DNA of 40,884 nucleotides from Prevotella sp. UBA2456 (GCA_002342415.1 DDPY01000014.1:1-40884); one strand, 5' to 3'. Positions 7,419-16,412 are shown, numbered from the stretch's first letter. Translations and numbers: made by a program. The notes: generated from the sequence alone by a model not told the origin.

Positions 7419-9131
7419 ATGATAGAAAGATTTCTGAAGCAGACAAGCTTCACCTCAGTGGAGGATTACAACAAGAATCTGGAGTTCATCATCCCCGAGA
7501 ACTTCAACTTCGCCTACGACGTGATGGATGCCTGGGCAGAAGAAAAACCCGACGGTCTGGCCCTGCTGTGGACCAACGACCAGGGAAAAGAGATACGCAC
7601 CACCTTCAAGGAGCTGAAAGAACAGTCGGACCAGGCCGCCAGCTATCTGCAAACGCTGGGCATCGGCAAGAACGACCCGGTGATGCTGATCCTGAAGCGC
7701 CGCTACGAGTGGTGGGTGGTGATGCTCGCCCTCTGCAAAATCGGCGCCATCGTCATCCCCGCCACACACATGCTGACCAAGAAAGACATCGTGTATCGCA
7801 ACACCCGCGCCTCGGTAAAGGCCATCATCTGTGCGGAAGATGCCTATGTGGTAGGCGAAATACAGAAGGCCATGCCCGACAGCCCCACGGTGAAAAGGGT
7901 TGTGGTAGTGAGAGAGGACAAGGAGGATAGTAAAACTAGTGAGACTAGTGGAACTAGTGAAACTAGTAAGACTAGCTGGCATGACTGGCAGAGCGAATGG
8001 AAGCTGGCCCCGAAGTTCCAGCGGCCGGCCTTCGTCAACAACAATAGCGACACCATGCTGATGTACTTCACCAGCGGCACCTCTGGCGAACCGAAGATGG
8101 TGGCTCACGACTACCTCTACGCTATGGGCCACCTGACCACCGGTGTCTTCTGGCACAACCTGCATGAAGGTTCGCTGCACCTCACCGTGGCCGACACGGG
8201 TTGGGGCAAGGCCGTCTGGGGCAAGTTCTACGGACAATGGTTTGCCGGTGCTACGGTCTTCGTCTTCGACCATGAGAAGTTTAACGCCGACACCCTGCTG
8301 CGACAGATGGAGAAATACAAGGTGACGAGTTTCTGCGCACCCCCTACCATCTACCGCTTCATGATACGCGAAGACCTGTCGAAGTATGACCTCAGCAGTC
8401 TGGAGTACTGCACGACGGCCGGCGAGGCCCTAAACCCTGCCGTCTTCGACAAGTTCAAGGAAAAGACGGGCATTCAGATGATGGAAGGCTTCGGACAGAC
8501 AGAGACAACGATGACCCTGGGCACCTTCCCCTGGATGACACCCAAGCCCGGCTCGATGGGTATTCCCAATGCGCAGTACAACATCGACCTGCTACGCGCC
8601 GACGGCACCTCGTGCGAGGATGGCGAGAAGGGCGAGATAGTGGTTCGCGTGGGCGACAAGAAACCTATCGGCCTGTTCAAAGGCTACTATCGCGATGACG
8701 AGAAGACACGCGAGGCCTGGCACGACGGAGTCTATCATACGGGCGACATGGCCTGGCGCGACGAGGACGGCTACTACTGGTTTGAAGGCCGCATCGACGA
8801 TGTCATCAAGTCGTCGGGCTATCGCATCGGCCCGTTCGAGGTAGAGTCGGCTCTGATGACCCACCCCGCCGTAGTAGAGTGCGCAATTACCGGTGTGCCC
8901 GATGACATTCGCGGCATGGTGGTGAAGGCAACCGTTGTGCTGGGCAAGGAGTGGAAGGAGAAGGCAGGCGACGACCTGGTGAAGGAACTCCAGCAGCACG
9001 TGAAAAAGGTGACCGCCCCGTATAAGTATCCCCGCATCGTGGAGTTTGTCGACGAGCTGCCCAAGACCATCTCAGGCAAGATACGCCGAGTAGAGATACG
9101 CAACAACGACAAGGCGAAGAGTGAAAAGTGA
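7419..9131 (+). CDS. AMP-forming acyl-CoA synthetase (ACSM/acetate-ligase type)
   Basis: This 570-aa enzyme activates a carboxylic acid to its CoA thioester through an acyl-adenylate. The phosphate loop YFTSGTSGEPKMVAH is near residue 215, the A5 motif EGFGQTETT near 354, YHTGDMAWRDEDGYYWFEGR around 440-458 with the hinge RIDDVIKSSGYRIG, and the catalytic lysine in LPKTISGKIRR near 553. The overall look is that of medium- or branched-chain acyl-CoA ligases; the natural acid cannot be read from sequence. The upstream XRE-cupin gene probably regulates it. Residues about 172-186 form a low-complexity linker encoded by a 9-bp DNA repeat. Its last 11 nt overlap a GTG-initiated extension of proB, which I do not favour. 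Confidence 0.9.
   Translation: MIERFLKQTSFTSVEDYNKNLEFIIPENFNFAYDVMDAWAEEKPDGLALLWTNDQGKEIRTTFKELKEQSDQAASYLQTLGIGKNDPVMLILKRRYEWWVVMLALCKIGAIVIPATHMLTKKDIVYRNTRASVKAIICAEDAYVVGEIQKAMPDSPTVKRVVVVREDKEDSKTSETSGTSETSKTSWHDWQSEWKLAPKFQRPAFVNNNSDTMLMYFTSGTSGEPKMVAHDYLYAMGHLTTGVFWHNLHEGSLHLTVADTGWGKAVWGKFYGQWFAGATVFVFDHEKFNADTLLRQMEKYKVTSFCAPPTIYRFMIREDLSKYDLSSLEYCTTAGEALNPAVFDKFKEKTGIQMMEGFGQTETTMTLGTFPWMTPKPGSMGIPNAQYNIDLLRADGTSCEDGEKGEIVVRVGDKKPIGLFKGYYRDDEKTREAWHDGVYHTGDMAWRDEDGYYWFEGRIDDVIKSSGYRIGPFEVESALMTHPAVVECAITGVPDDIRGMVVKATVVLGKEWKEKAGDDLVKELQQHVKKVTAPYKYPRIVEFVDELPKTISGKIRRVEIRNNDKAKSEK
7932..7976 (+). repeat. Five 9-bp ACTAGT units inside the acyl-CoA ligase gene
   Basis: Five in-frame 9-nt units, each ending ACTAG(T/C), occupy 7932-7976 and encode the run KTSETSGTSETSKTS. 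The repeat lies in a surface-loop region between the N-terminal domain and the phosphate loop. Copy number could vary between strains without shifting frame. Confidence 0.9.
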
Positions 9132-9147
9132 AGAATTTGCTGCCGCT

Positions 9148-9918
9148 ATGAAACAAAGAATAGTAGTCAAAGTAGGATCCAATGTGCTGACCCGTGAAGA
9201 CGGCAAGCTGGATGTCACCCGGATGTCGGCCCTGGTAGACCAGATAGCCTGGTTGAAAAGGAACGGCTACGAGGTCATCCTCGTGTCCTCAGGGGCTGTG
9301 GCCTGCGGCCGGCGCGAGCTGAAGGTTGACCACTCGCTCGACTCCGTAGAGCAGCGCCAGCTGTTCTCGGCCTTGGGACAGGTGAAGCTCATCGGGCTCT
9401 ACTATGACCTGTTCCGCGAGTTCCATATCCATGTCGGACAGGTGCTCACCATGAAGGAGAACTTCCAGCCCGGCGAGCAATATGAGAACCAGCGGGCCTG
9501 CATGACAGTGATGCTGGAGAACGGCGTGCTGCCCATTGTCAACGAGAACGACACAGTGAGCGTCACCGAGCTGATGTTCACCGACAACGACGAGCTGTCG
9601 GGGCTCATTGCCCAGATGATGAAAGCCGACACGCTGATACTGCTCTCCAACATCGACGGCATCTACGACGGCCATCCCGACGATGCCAGTTCCCAGCTGA
9701 TCAGGGAAGTGGCACCCGACAGGGATCTCTCAGAATACATCCAGCCTGAAAAGAGCGCCTTCGGACGCGGTGGCATGCACTCGAAGTACACCACTGCCCA
9801 AAAGGTGCAACAGGCAGGCATACGAGTCATCATTGCCAACGGCGAGCGTGACAACATCCTCGTCGACCTGGCACAAAACAGAAACCATATACCCCACACA
9901 GAGTTCATACCATGCTGA
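9148..9918 (+). CDS. proB: Glutamate 5-kinase (short form without PUA domain)
   Basis: This enzyme phosphorylates glutamate, the first step of proline synthesis. From the ATG at 9148 it has 256 aa, beginning MKQRIVVKVGSNVL as in other amino-acid kinases. The NENDTVSV block and the DTLILLSNIDGIYDG strand are the usual substrate and nucleotide sites, and GRGGMHSKYTTAQ is conserved. The C-terminal PUA domain of the E. coli enzyme is absent, as in many short forms. A GTG at 9121 in the same frame would overlap the ligase by 11 nt, but the family start fits 9148. The 3' end overlaps proA by 7 nt. Confidence 0.94.
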   Translation: MKQRIVVKVGSNVLTREDGKLDVTRMSALVDQIAWLKRNGYEVILVSSGAVACGRRELKVDHSLDSVEQRQLFSALGQVKLIGLYYDLFREFHIHVGQVLTMKENFQPGEQYENQRACMTVMLENGVLPIVNENDTVSVTELMFTDNDELSGLIAQMMKADTLILLSNIDGIYDGHPDDASSQLIREVAPDRDLSEYIQPEKSAFGRGGMHSKYTTAQKVQQAGIRVIIANGERDNILVDLAQNRNHIPHTEFIPC

Positions 9919-11156
9919 AAGAAACCTTTAAACGCGTAAAGGCAGCGAGCAAGAGCCTTGCCGCCTTGTCGGACGAACAGCGTAACGAGATACTGAATGC
10001 TGTTGCCGACAGCATCATACAGAAGAAAGACCGCATCCTGGAGGCCAACGGCAAAGACCTGGCCAAGATGGACAAGAAGAATCCCCTGTACGACCGTCTG
10101 CAACTGACGGAGAAGCGCCTGGACGACATTGCTGCCGACATGCGCAACGTGGCTTCCCTACCCTCTCCGCTGGGTCATATCACCAAGGCGAAGACGCTGC
10201 CCAACGGTCTGCGCCTGCACCGGGTGTCGGTGCCCTTCGGTGTCATCGGCATGATTTATGAAGCACGCCCCAATGTGACCTACGATGTCTTCTCGCTGTG
10301 CTTCAAGACGGGGAATGCCTGTGTGCTGAAAGGCGGCAGCGATGCCGATTTGTCGAATCAGGCTGCTGTCGAGCTGATACACGAGATACTGCAGCAATAC
10401 CATATCAACCCTGATGTCGTCACCCTGCTGCCTGCCACCCATGAGGCCACTGGTGAACTGCTGAACGCCGTCGGCTATGTAGACCTCTGCATCCCCCGCG
10501 GCGGGCGCCGGCTCATCGACTTCGTTCGCGACACAGCCCGCATCCCCGTCATCGAGACGGGGGCAGGCGTGGTGAACACCTACTTCGACCAGGAGGGAGA
10601 CCTGGAGATGGGCAAGGCCATCGTCTGCAATGCCAAGACACGCCGTGTGTCCGTATGCAATGCGCTGGACTGCCTGCTCATCCACGAGAAGCGCTTAGGC
10701 GACCTCTTCGAACTGGTAAAGCCCCTGCTCGACCATAAGGTGACGCTCTATGCCGATGCCCCAGCCTATCAACTGCTGGACGGGCAATATCCCGCCATCC
10801 TGCTGAATCCTGCCACCGACGACTCGTTCGGCACCGAGTTTATGGACTACAAGATGGCCATCCGCACGGTAAGCTCGCTGGAGGAGGCCCTGGCACACAT
10901 CGACCGCTACGGCTCCGGGCATAGCGAAGCCATTATCACCGCCAACGAAGAGACGGCCCGCCACTTCCAACAGCATGTCGATGCTGCCTGCGTCTATTGG
11001 AATGCGCCCACCAGCTTCACCGACGGAGCCCAGTTCGGGCTGGGAGCCGAGATTGGCATCTCCACCCAGAAGCTCGGTCCGCGCGGTCCGATGGCACTGG
11101 AAGAGATTACCACCTACAAATGGATTATCGAGGGCGAAGGACAGACAAGACCCTGA
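9912..11156 (+). CDS. proA: Gamma-glutamyl phosphate reductase
   Basis: This 414-aa enzyme, of the aldehyde dehydrogenase fold, reduces gamma-glutamyl phosphate to glutamate semialdehyde, which cyclises to the ProC substrate. The catalytic Cys249 lies in TRRVSVCNALDCLLIH. The cofactor region GVIGMIYEARPNVTYD and the C-terminal LGPRGPMALEEITTYK block are characteristic. The ATG at 9912 overlaps the proB stop (9916-9918), so the two are probably translationally coupled, as expected for enzymes that may channel an unstable intermediate. Confidence 0.96.
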   Translation: MLKETFKRVKAASKSLAALSDEQRNEILNAVADSIIQKKDRILEANGKDLAKMDKKNPLYDRLQLTEKRLDDIAADMRNVASLPSPLGHITKAKTLPNGLRLHRVSVPFGVIGMIYEARPNVTYDVFSLCFKTGNACVLKGGSDADLSNQAAVELIHEILQQYHINPDVVTLLPATHEATGELLNAVGYVDLCIPRGGRRLIDFVRDTARIPVIETGAGVVNTYFDQEGDLEMGKAIVCNAKTRRVSVCNALDCLLIHEKRLGDLFELVKPLLDHKVTLYADAPAYQLLDGQYPAILLNPATDDSFGTEFMDYKMAIRTVSSLEEALAHIDRYGSGHSEAIITANEETARHFQQHVDAACVYWNAPTSFTDGAQFGLGAEIGISTQKLGPRGPMALEEITTYKWIIEGEGQTRP

Positions 11157-11220
11157 CGAAAAGCCACCCTGCTGCCGACAGAAGATAAGAACATAGCCAT
11201 ACACCCATTAAAACAATAAT

Positions 11221-13257
11221 ATGATGCGACAAAGACAAGCCTTCAACACTCTGGCACTATGGCTGCTCACCGTGCTCCTGACTGTCTCGTGCCAACAACA
11301 TCACAAAAAGCCCCAGCTGACAACACAGCAACTGGCCTATAACGACTCGCTGATCTATGCCGCCATGGACAGGGACTACAACGAGGCCCTGCTGGTGATA
11401 GACAGCCTGGAGGACGTTCATGCCCTGTATGATGCGAAAGTCAGCTTCTATCGTGCCCAGGTGTACTTCAAAATGGGACAGGAGCTCAGTGCCGAACTCT
11501 ACTATAAGAAAGCACTGGCAGACGATGCGCTCCGCGAGGAGAGCTCCGACATCATCTTCTTCGCCTATGACCAACTGTCGACCATTCTCACCATCAAGGG
11601 CGACCAGCAGGGAGCGCTGGCCACAGCCACAGAAGGCTATGCCAAAGCGCAGGAAGACGAGTCAGAGATGGGACAACACTGGCAGTCCATTCTGCTTCAC
11701 GACATCGGCTACTGCCAGATGCAGTTAGGACGTATCGAAGAGGCCGAGAAGAACTTCACCCATGCCTTTAACACCCTGAAGCGCTTAGCATTGCAGAAGA
11801 ACAAATACGATGACATCTATGCCTGGGCCAGGGTGTCCTACAATATTATGGATGCTTACACCAGCACCAGCAACTTCGACGCGGCAGAGAAATGGGTGAT
11901 AGCCGCCGAGGAAGCCATCAACAAACTGGTAAACATGCCCGAATGCCCGCAAAAGACTGCCGAGGAATATATTGGCAGCCTCAACACCCATAAGGCTATT
12001 GTCTATGTCAAGACGGGCCAGTACAAGCTGGCACGGGAGGCCTATCAGCAATTTCTGCGCTCACCCTACTCCAACACCAACATCGGACTGGTGGACAACT
12101 CGGAGTATCTGGAGATTGCCGAACAGTGGAACGACCTGGCCAACCTGACCCCCCGCCTCGACTCGCTGGCTACGGCATGGGGAATGCCCAAATCGATGTA
12201 TTACCTGAAGAGCTACCTCGTGCCCTTCTTCAACGCCTACAAGAAGTCGGGCCGGCAGGAGGAAGCACTCAGGATTGCCCAACGCATAGCCGACTCCGTA
12301 GACTCTATCGACAGCTACGAGCGTAAGCACAACGCCGCCGAGTTGTCTATCATCTACGAGACCAACGAGAAGGAGGCCAAGATCCGTGAGCAGGCAGCCA
12401 CCCTGTCGGAGCAGCGCATCCTGTCAACGGGAATAGCCCTTATCCTGATACTCAGCTTCTTTGTCATCTTCCTCTACCACAAATTCAAGGCTGCCAAGAA
12501 AATGGCAGAGAAGAATCAGGAGCTTGAGCGCAAGAACAATGAGCTGACCATTGCCAATGCCCGGGCAGAGGAGTCGTCGAGAATGAAGACCAACTTCATC
12601 CGTCAGATTTCGCACGAAATCCGCACACCCCTCAACATTCTGAACGGATTCACACAGGTGCTCACCACGCAGGAAGCCGAAATCGGAGCAGCAGAGAAGA
12701 AAGACATCCAGCAACGCATCTCGGAGAACACGACCCGCATCACGGAACTGATCAACAAGATGCTGGAGCTGTCGGAGGCCAGCAGCCAGACCATCATCGA
12801 ACGGCAGGACAATGCCACCGCAATGGAGGTGGCCAGCGAGGCCATCGAGCACTCGGGCATCACCAAGGTGACCCATGTGCGCTTCGACATGGCCGACGAG
12901 AACGGAGCAGGAAAAATCCGCTTCAAGACCAATATCCGCTATGCCACCCGAGCACTGGCCCTGCTGCTTGACAATGCCCAGAAGTTCACCAAGCAAGGCT
13001 CCGTCCGCCTCATCATCAGACAGCAGGACGGTCTGGTAAGCTACGCCGTGGAGGATACGGGCATCGGCATTCCGCCGGAGGAGTCGGAGCATATCTTCGG
13101 CGAGTTCGTGCAGCTGGACGAATACTATGACGGCACGGGCATCGGCCTGGCCATTGCCCGCAGCATCGTGCGCCGCTTAGGAGGCGACATCACGCTGGAC
13201 ACCTCCTACAGCGGCGGCTCGCGGTTTGTCATGACATTACCAATTAAAGATATATAA
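11221..13257 (+). CDS. TPR-containing sensor histidine kinase
   Basis: This 678-aa membrane kinase starts with a signal sequence and possible lipobox (TVSC, Cys24). TPR-like helical repeats fill about residues 35-375 and would lie outside the cytoplasm. A single transmembrane segment follows (about 399-421), then a coiled coil, the phospho-acceptor domain with His465 in RQISHEIRTPLN, and a HATPase domain (about 560-678) with VEDTGIGIPPEE, the GTGIGLAIA lid and GGSRFVMTLP. No receiver domain is fused and no response regulator gene lies nearby. It is placed between proA and argF', 2 nt before the latter's ATG, so it is probably co-transcribed with biosynthetic genes, unusual for a sensor. The signal sensed is unknown. 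Confidence 0.9.
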   Translation: MMRQRQAFNTLALWLLTVLLTVSCQQHHKKPQLTTQQLAYNDSLIYAAMDRDYNEALLVIDSLEDVHALYDAKVSFYRAQVYFKMGQELSAELYYKKALADDALREESSDIIFFAYDQLSTILTIKGDQQGALATATEGYAKAQEDESEMGQHWQSILLHDIGYCQMQLGRIEEAEKNFTHAFNTLKRLALQKNKYDDIYAWARVSYNIMDAYTSTSNFDAAEKWVIAAEEAINKLVNMPECPQKTAEEYIGSLNTHKAIVYVKTGQYKLAREAYQQFLRSPYSNTNIGLVDNSEYLEIAEQWNDLANLTPRLDSLATAWGMPKSMYYLKSYLVPFFNAYKKSGRQEEALRIAQRIADSVDSIDSYERKHNAAELSIIYETNEKEAKIREQAATLSEQRILSTGIALILILSFFVIFLYHKFKAAKKMAEKNQELERKNNELTIANARAEESSRMKTNFIRQISHEIRTPLNILNGFTQVLTTQEAEIGAAEKKDIQQRISENTTRITELINKMLELSEASSQTIIERQDNATAMEVASEAIEHSGITKVTHVRFDMADENGAGKIRFKTNIRYATRALALLLDNAQKFTKQGSVRLIIRQQDGLVSYAVEDTGIGIPPEESEHIFGEFVQLDEYYDGTGIGLAIARSIVRRLGGDITLDTSYSGGSRFVMTLPIKDI

Positions 13258-13259
13258 TA

Positions 13260-14222
13260 ATGAGAAGCTTTATCAACGTACAAGACATCGGTCCGCTGGA
13301 GAAAGCGCTGGCCGAGGCACAAGAGATTAAGAACGACCGCTACAAATATCAGCATCTGGGCAGGAACAAGACCCTGCTGATGATTTTCTTCAATAACTCG
13401 CTGCGCACCCGCCTCAGCACGCAGAAGGCCGCCATGAACCTGGGCATGAATGTCATCGTGCTCGACGTGAATGCCGGAGCCTGGAAGCTGGAGACCGAGC
13501 GGGGAGTCATCATGGACGGCGACAAGTCAGAGCATCTGCTGGAGGCCATTCCCGTGATGGGATGCTACTGCGACCTGATTGGTGTGCGCTCGTTTGCCGG
13601 ACTGACCGACCGCGAGTACGACTATGCCGAGACCGTGCTCCAGCAGTTTATCAAGTACAGCGGCAAGCCCGTCTTCGCTATGGAGACCGCCACCGTGCAT
13701 CCCCTGCAGGCCTTTGCCGACCTGATTACCATCGAGGAGTATAAGCAGGTGGCGCGTCCGAAGGTTGTCCTGACCTGGGCTCCCCACTGCCGTGCACTGC
13801 CCCAGGCCGTACCCAACTCGTTTGCCCAGTGGATGAATGCCGCCGATGTAGACTTCGTCATCACCCACCCCGAGGGCTACGAGCTCGATCCTAAGTTTGT
13901 GGGCAATGCCCGCGTAGAGTACGATCAGCGGAAAGCCTTCGAGGGTGCCGACTTCATCTACGCCAAGAACTGGTCGAACCCTGGTGTGACCAACCCTGAA
14001 GACTACGGCAAGATTACCTCGAAGGACATGTCGTGGACGGTGGACACCGAGCACATGTCGTGGACCCACAACGCTAAGTTCATGCACTGCCTGCCCGTGC
14101 GTCGCGGACTCATTGTCACCGATGATGTGATAGAATCCGAGAACTCTATCGTCATCCCCGAGGCTGCCAACCGCGAGATTTCCTGCTCTGTTGTCATCAA
14201 GCGCATGCTGGAGGCCCTATGA
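13260..14222 (+). CDS. argF': N-succinylornithine-type carbamoyltransferase
   Basis: This 320-aa transcarbamylase transfers carbamoyl phosphate to an N-acylated ornithine. The carbamoyl-phosphate loop FFNNSLRTRLST is at residues 43-54, and MHCLPVRRG is in the C-terminal half. The protein matches my recollection of the Bacteroides fragilis succinylornithine enzyme almost residue for residue from 30 to 100, rather than ordinary OTCase. The specificity position (Pro90 in B. fragilis, Glu92 in the Xanthomonas acetylornithine enzyme) is Ser90 here, in MDGDKSEH. Published mutagenesis, recalled without lookup, found Ser at this place gives succinylornithine activity. It begins 2 nt after the kinase and overlaps the next gene by 4 nt. 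Confidence 0.92.
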   Translation: MRSFINVQDIGPLEKALAEAQEIKNDRYKYQHLGRNKTLLMIFFNNSLRTRLSTQKAAMNLGMNVIVLDVNAGAWKLETERGVIMDGDKSEHLLEAIPVMGCYCDLIGVRSFAGLTDREYDYAETVLQQFIKYSGKPVFAMETATVHPLQAFADLITIEEYKQVARPKVVLTWAPHCRALPQAVPNSFAQWMNAADVDFVITHPEGYELDPKFVGNARVEYDQRKAFEGADFIYAKNWSNPGVTNPEDYGKITSKDMSWTVDTEHMSWTHNAKFMHCLPVRRGLIVTDDVIESENSIVIPEAANREISCSVVIKRMLEAL

Positions 14223-15244
14223 TCTCATTTGAATGCGACTACAACAACGGGGCTCATCCGAAGGTGCTCGAGCATCTCGTGAAGTACAATGATGCCAGGC
14301 CCACGCCCTACGGTTTTGATGAGTTCAGCAACCGTGCCAAGGACCGTATCCGCCAGGCTATCGGCATGCCCGATGCACAGATATTCTTCCTGACAGGTGG
14401 CACGCAGACCAACGCCACTACCATCGACTCGATGCTCTATCAGTATGAGGGTGTCATCTGTGCCGACACGGGGCATATCAATGTCCATGAGGCTGGCGCA
14501 GTGGAGTTTACAGAACATAAGATTATCACCCTGCCCAACCACGACGGCCGTCTGGACGCGCGGGAGCTGGAGAAGTATCTGGACGACTACATGCACGACG
14601 GCAGCCGCGAGCATGCCGTCTATCCCGGACTGGTCTACATCACCTTCCCTACGGAGTATGGCACCCTCTACACCGCCCAGCAGCTGGACAATATATATAA
14701 GGTATGCCGCCAATACGACATCCCGCTCTATGTCGACGGAGCGCGGCTGGGCTACGGTCTGATGGCCGAGGGCTGCGACGTGACGCTGCCCTGGCTGGCC
14801 CGCCACTGCGACGTGTTCTACATCGGCGGCACGAAGATCGGTGCGCTGTGCGGCGAGGCCGTGGTGTTCTGCGGCCAGCGGGCCCATAAGCACTTCTTCA
14901 GCATCCAGAAGCAGCACGGCGCCGTCATCGCCAAGGGCGCGCTCATCGGCCTGCAGTTCGAGGCCCTGTTCACGGACGACCTCTACTTCGAGCTCTCGCG
15001 CCATGCAATCCAGATGGCCATGCAGATGAAGAAAATCTTTCAGGAGCGGGGCTACCGGTTCTACCTTGACTCGCCCACCAACCAGCAGTTTGTCATCCTG
15101 CGCAACGACACGGTGCAACGGCTGTCACAAGACATAGAGTTCAGCCACTGGGGCAAGGCCGACAACCAGCATACCATCTGCCGCTTCGTCACCTCGTGGG
15201 CCACAACGGAAGCCGACATAGAACAATTGAAGCGCCTACTTTAG
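14219..15244 (+). CDS. ltaE: Low-specificity L-threonine aldolase
   Basis: This 341-aa PLP enzyme cleaves threonine or allo-threonine to glycine and acetaldehyde. The internal PLP lysine is K206 in YIGGTKIGALCGEAV, and the cofactor-binding aspartate and arginine are in YVDGARLGYG (171-180). The cofactor phosphate loop FLTGGTQTNAT is at 57-67. It overlaps argF' in an ATGA junction, so it is the last gene of the operon. Its stop codon (15242-15244) lies inside the terminator hairpin. A related beta-eliminating lyase activity cannot be excluded, but the active-site pattern is that of the aldolases. Confidence 0.9.
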   Translation: MISFECDYNNGAHPKVLEHLVKYNDARPTPYGFDEFSNRAKDRIRQAIGMPDAQIFFLTGGTQTNATTIDSMLYQYEGVICADTGHINVHEAGAVEFTEHKIITLPNHDGRLDARELEKYLDDYMHDGSREHAVYPGLVYITFPTEYGTLYTAQQLDNIYKVCRQYDIPLYVDGARLGYGLMAEGCDVTLPWLARHCDVFYIGGTKIGALCGEAVVFCGQRAHKHFFSIQKQHGAVIAKGALIGLQFEALFTDDLYFELSRHAIQMAMQMKKIFQERGYRFYLDSPTNQQFVILRNDTVQRLSQDIEFSHWGKADNQHTICRFVTSWATTEADIEQLKRLL

Positions 15245-15259
15245 GCGCTTCAATTTTTC
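15225..15259 (+). terminator. Rho-independent terminator closing the arg/pro operon
   Basis: A perfect 14-bp stem (15225-15238 with 15242-15255) closes a 3-nt loop and runs into TTTTT. The left arm encodes the last residues of the threonine aldolase (KRLL) and the right arm holds its stop codon. The 23-nt core is repeated exactly in the terminator at 36375-36401. Confidence 0.92.
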
Positions 15260-15312
15260 GTTTTCACCGCATAATCAGCAAAATAGTATCAGCCCGTTTG
15301 GTAGAAAATTCG

Positions 15313-15320
15313 TACTTTTG
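15313..15320 (+). promoter_or_regulatory. Promoter -7 element of the membrane AraC regulator gene
   Basis: TACTTTTG at 15313-15320 matches TAnnTTTG and lies 39 nt before the ATG at 15360, directly after the operon terminator. No TTTG is found at the expected -33 distance, so the promoter may be weak or need an activator. Confidence 0.6.
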
Positions 15321-15359
15321 CAGCGATAAACCAAAAAAGCGAACTATCTATTCAATTAC

Positions 15360-16355
15360 ATGAAGAGATTACTATCCATCATCCTGACGCTGCTGACGGC
15401 TTTGGCAACCATGGCGGGGAACGTAGAAGAAATCTACAAAGGTCCCCGGCAGATAGGCGACTGGGATGCCATAGAACTGACGAGCATCAAGTTTCACAAC
15501 CTGCAACTGGGCGACACCATCTACGTCTACGCCAGCGGCATCACACCCGAGTCGAAGGGAGCCTTCCAGAACCACGAGTGGAAGACGCTGGCCCCCGACA
15601 TCCTGAACGGCCAGACCATCAACGGCGACTTCGAGATGATAGTCCACACGCAGGAGGTGCTGGACGAGTTGAAGCGCTACGGGCTGAAGATACGCGGCTG
15701 TCATTACGTGCTGAACCATGTGGTCATCAAACATACGGACAATCAAATCCGCACCATCATCACCACCGCTACCTGCATCGTGCTACTGGTCATCATTGTG
15801 GCCTTCACACTGCTGTTGCGTAAGAACCGCCAACTGGCCCGCGCCAACCGGAGCATCTACAAGGCCAATCTGGGCGTCATTGCTGCTGCCGACCGCGAAC
15901 GGCAGATGCGAACACGCTACGAGGGGGAGATTGCCGCGTGGCGGGAGATGATGCAGGCCACGAACAAGAAGTACCAGAACTCAACGCTGGGCGACGACGA
16001 CAAGGCTGCACTGACGGACCGTATTCTGCGGGTGTTTGAGAATGGCAAGGATATTTTCGAGTCCGACTTCGACATGAACCGGCTGGCCGAGCTGGTGGGT
16101 TCGACATACAAGAACGTGTCGCAGACGGTGAACGAGCAGTTGGGCAAGAACTTCAACCAGGTGCTGAACGAGTACCGCATCAAAGAAGCGTGCCGGCGAC
16201 TGAACGACCAAGCAACATACGGCAACTACACCATCGAGGCCATCGGCGAGAGTGTAGGCTACGGCTCGCGCTCGACATTCGTCACCCAATTCAAGTCGCT
16301 GACGGGGCTGACACCGTCGGAATTCCAGAACCAGGCACGGAACAAAACTGACTGA
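15360..16355 (+). CDS. Membrane-spanning AraC-type regulator with periplasmic beta-module sensor
   Basis: This 331-aa protein has an unusual layout. Residues 1-20 are a signal sequence or first membrane anchor. Residues 21-128 are a predicted periplasmic domain that matches the module repeated in three exported proteins of this locus (GDWDAIELTSIKF, GDTIYVYA, LKRYGLKIRGCHYVLNHVVI). A transmembrane segment covers 131-153, then a charged coiled coil to about 200, and an AraC/XylS DNA-binding domain at about 220-325 with helices around DMNRLAELVGSTYKN and TIEAIGESVGYGSRSTF. It would bind a ligand outside and DNA inside without phosphotransfer. It stands alone between two terminators, upstream of the GH26-SusCD genes, and is probably their regulator. 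The domain order is clear; ligand and target are inferred. Confidence 0.85.
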   Translation: MKRLLSIILTLLTALATMAGNVEEIYKGPRQIGDWDAIELTSIKFHNLQLGDTIYVYASGITPESKGAFQNHEWKTLAPDILNGQTINGDFEMIVHTQEVLDELKRYGLKIRGCHYVLNHVVIKHTDNQIRTIITTATCIVLLVIIVAFTLLLRKNRQLARANRSIYKANLGVIAAADRERQMRTRYEGEIAAWREMMQATNKKYQNSTLGDDDKAALTDRILRVFENGKDIFESDFDMNRLAELVGSTYKNVSQTVNEQLGKNFNQVLNEYRIKEACRRLNDQATYGNYTIEAIGESVGYGSRSTFVTQFKSLTGLTPSEFQNQARNKTD

Positions 16356-16412
16356 AAGAACAGAAGGAACCGTTCGAAATCATGATTCCGAACATACAGA
16401 ATTATGATTCGT

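Noticed and set aside
14225..15118. 297-aa open frame on the - strand opposite the threonine aldolase
   Set aside because: Fully inside a well-supported gene, with low-complexity, family-free sequence.
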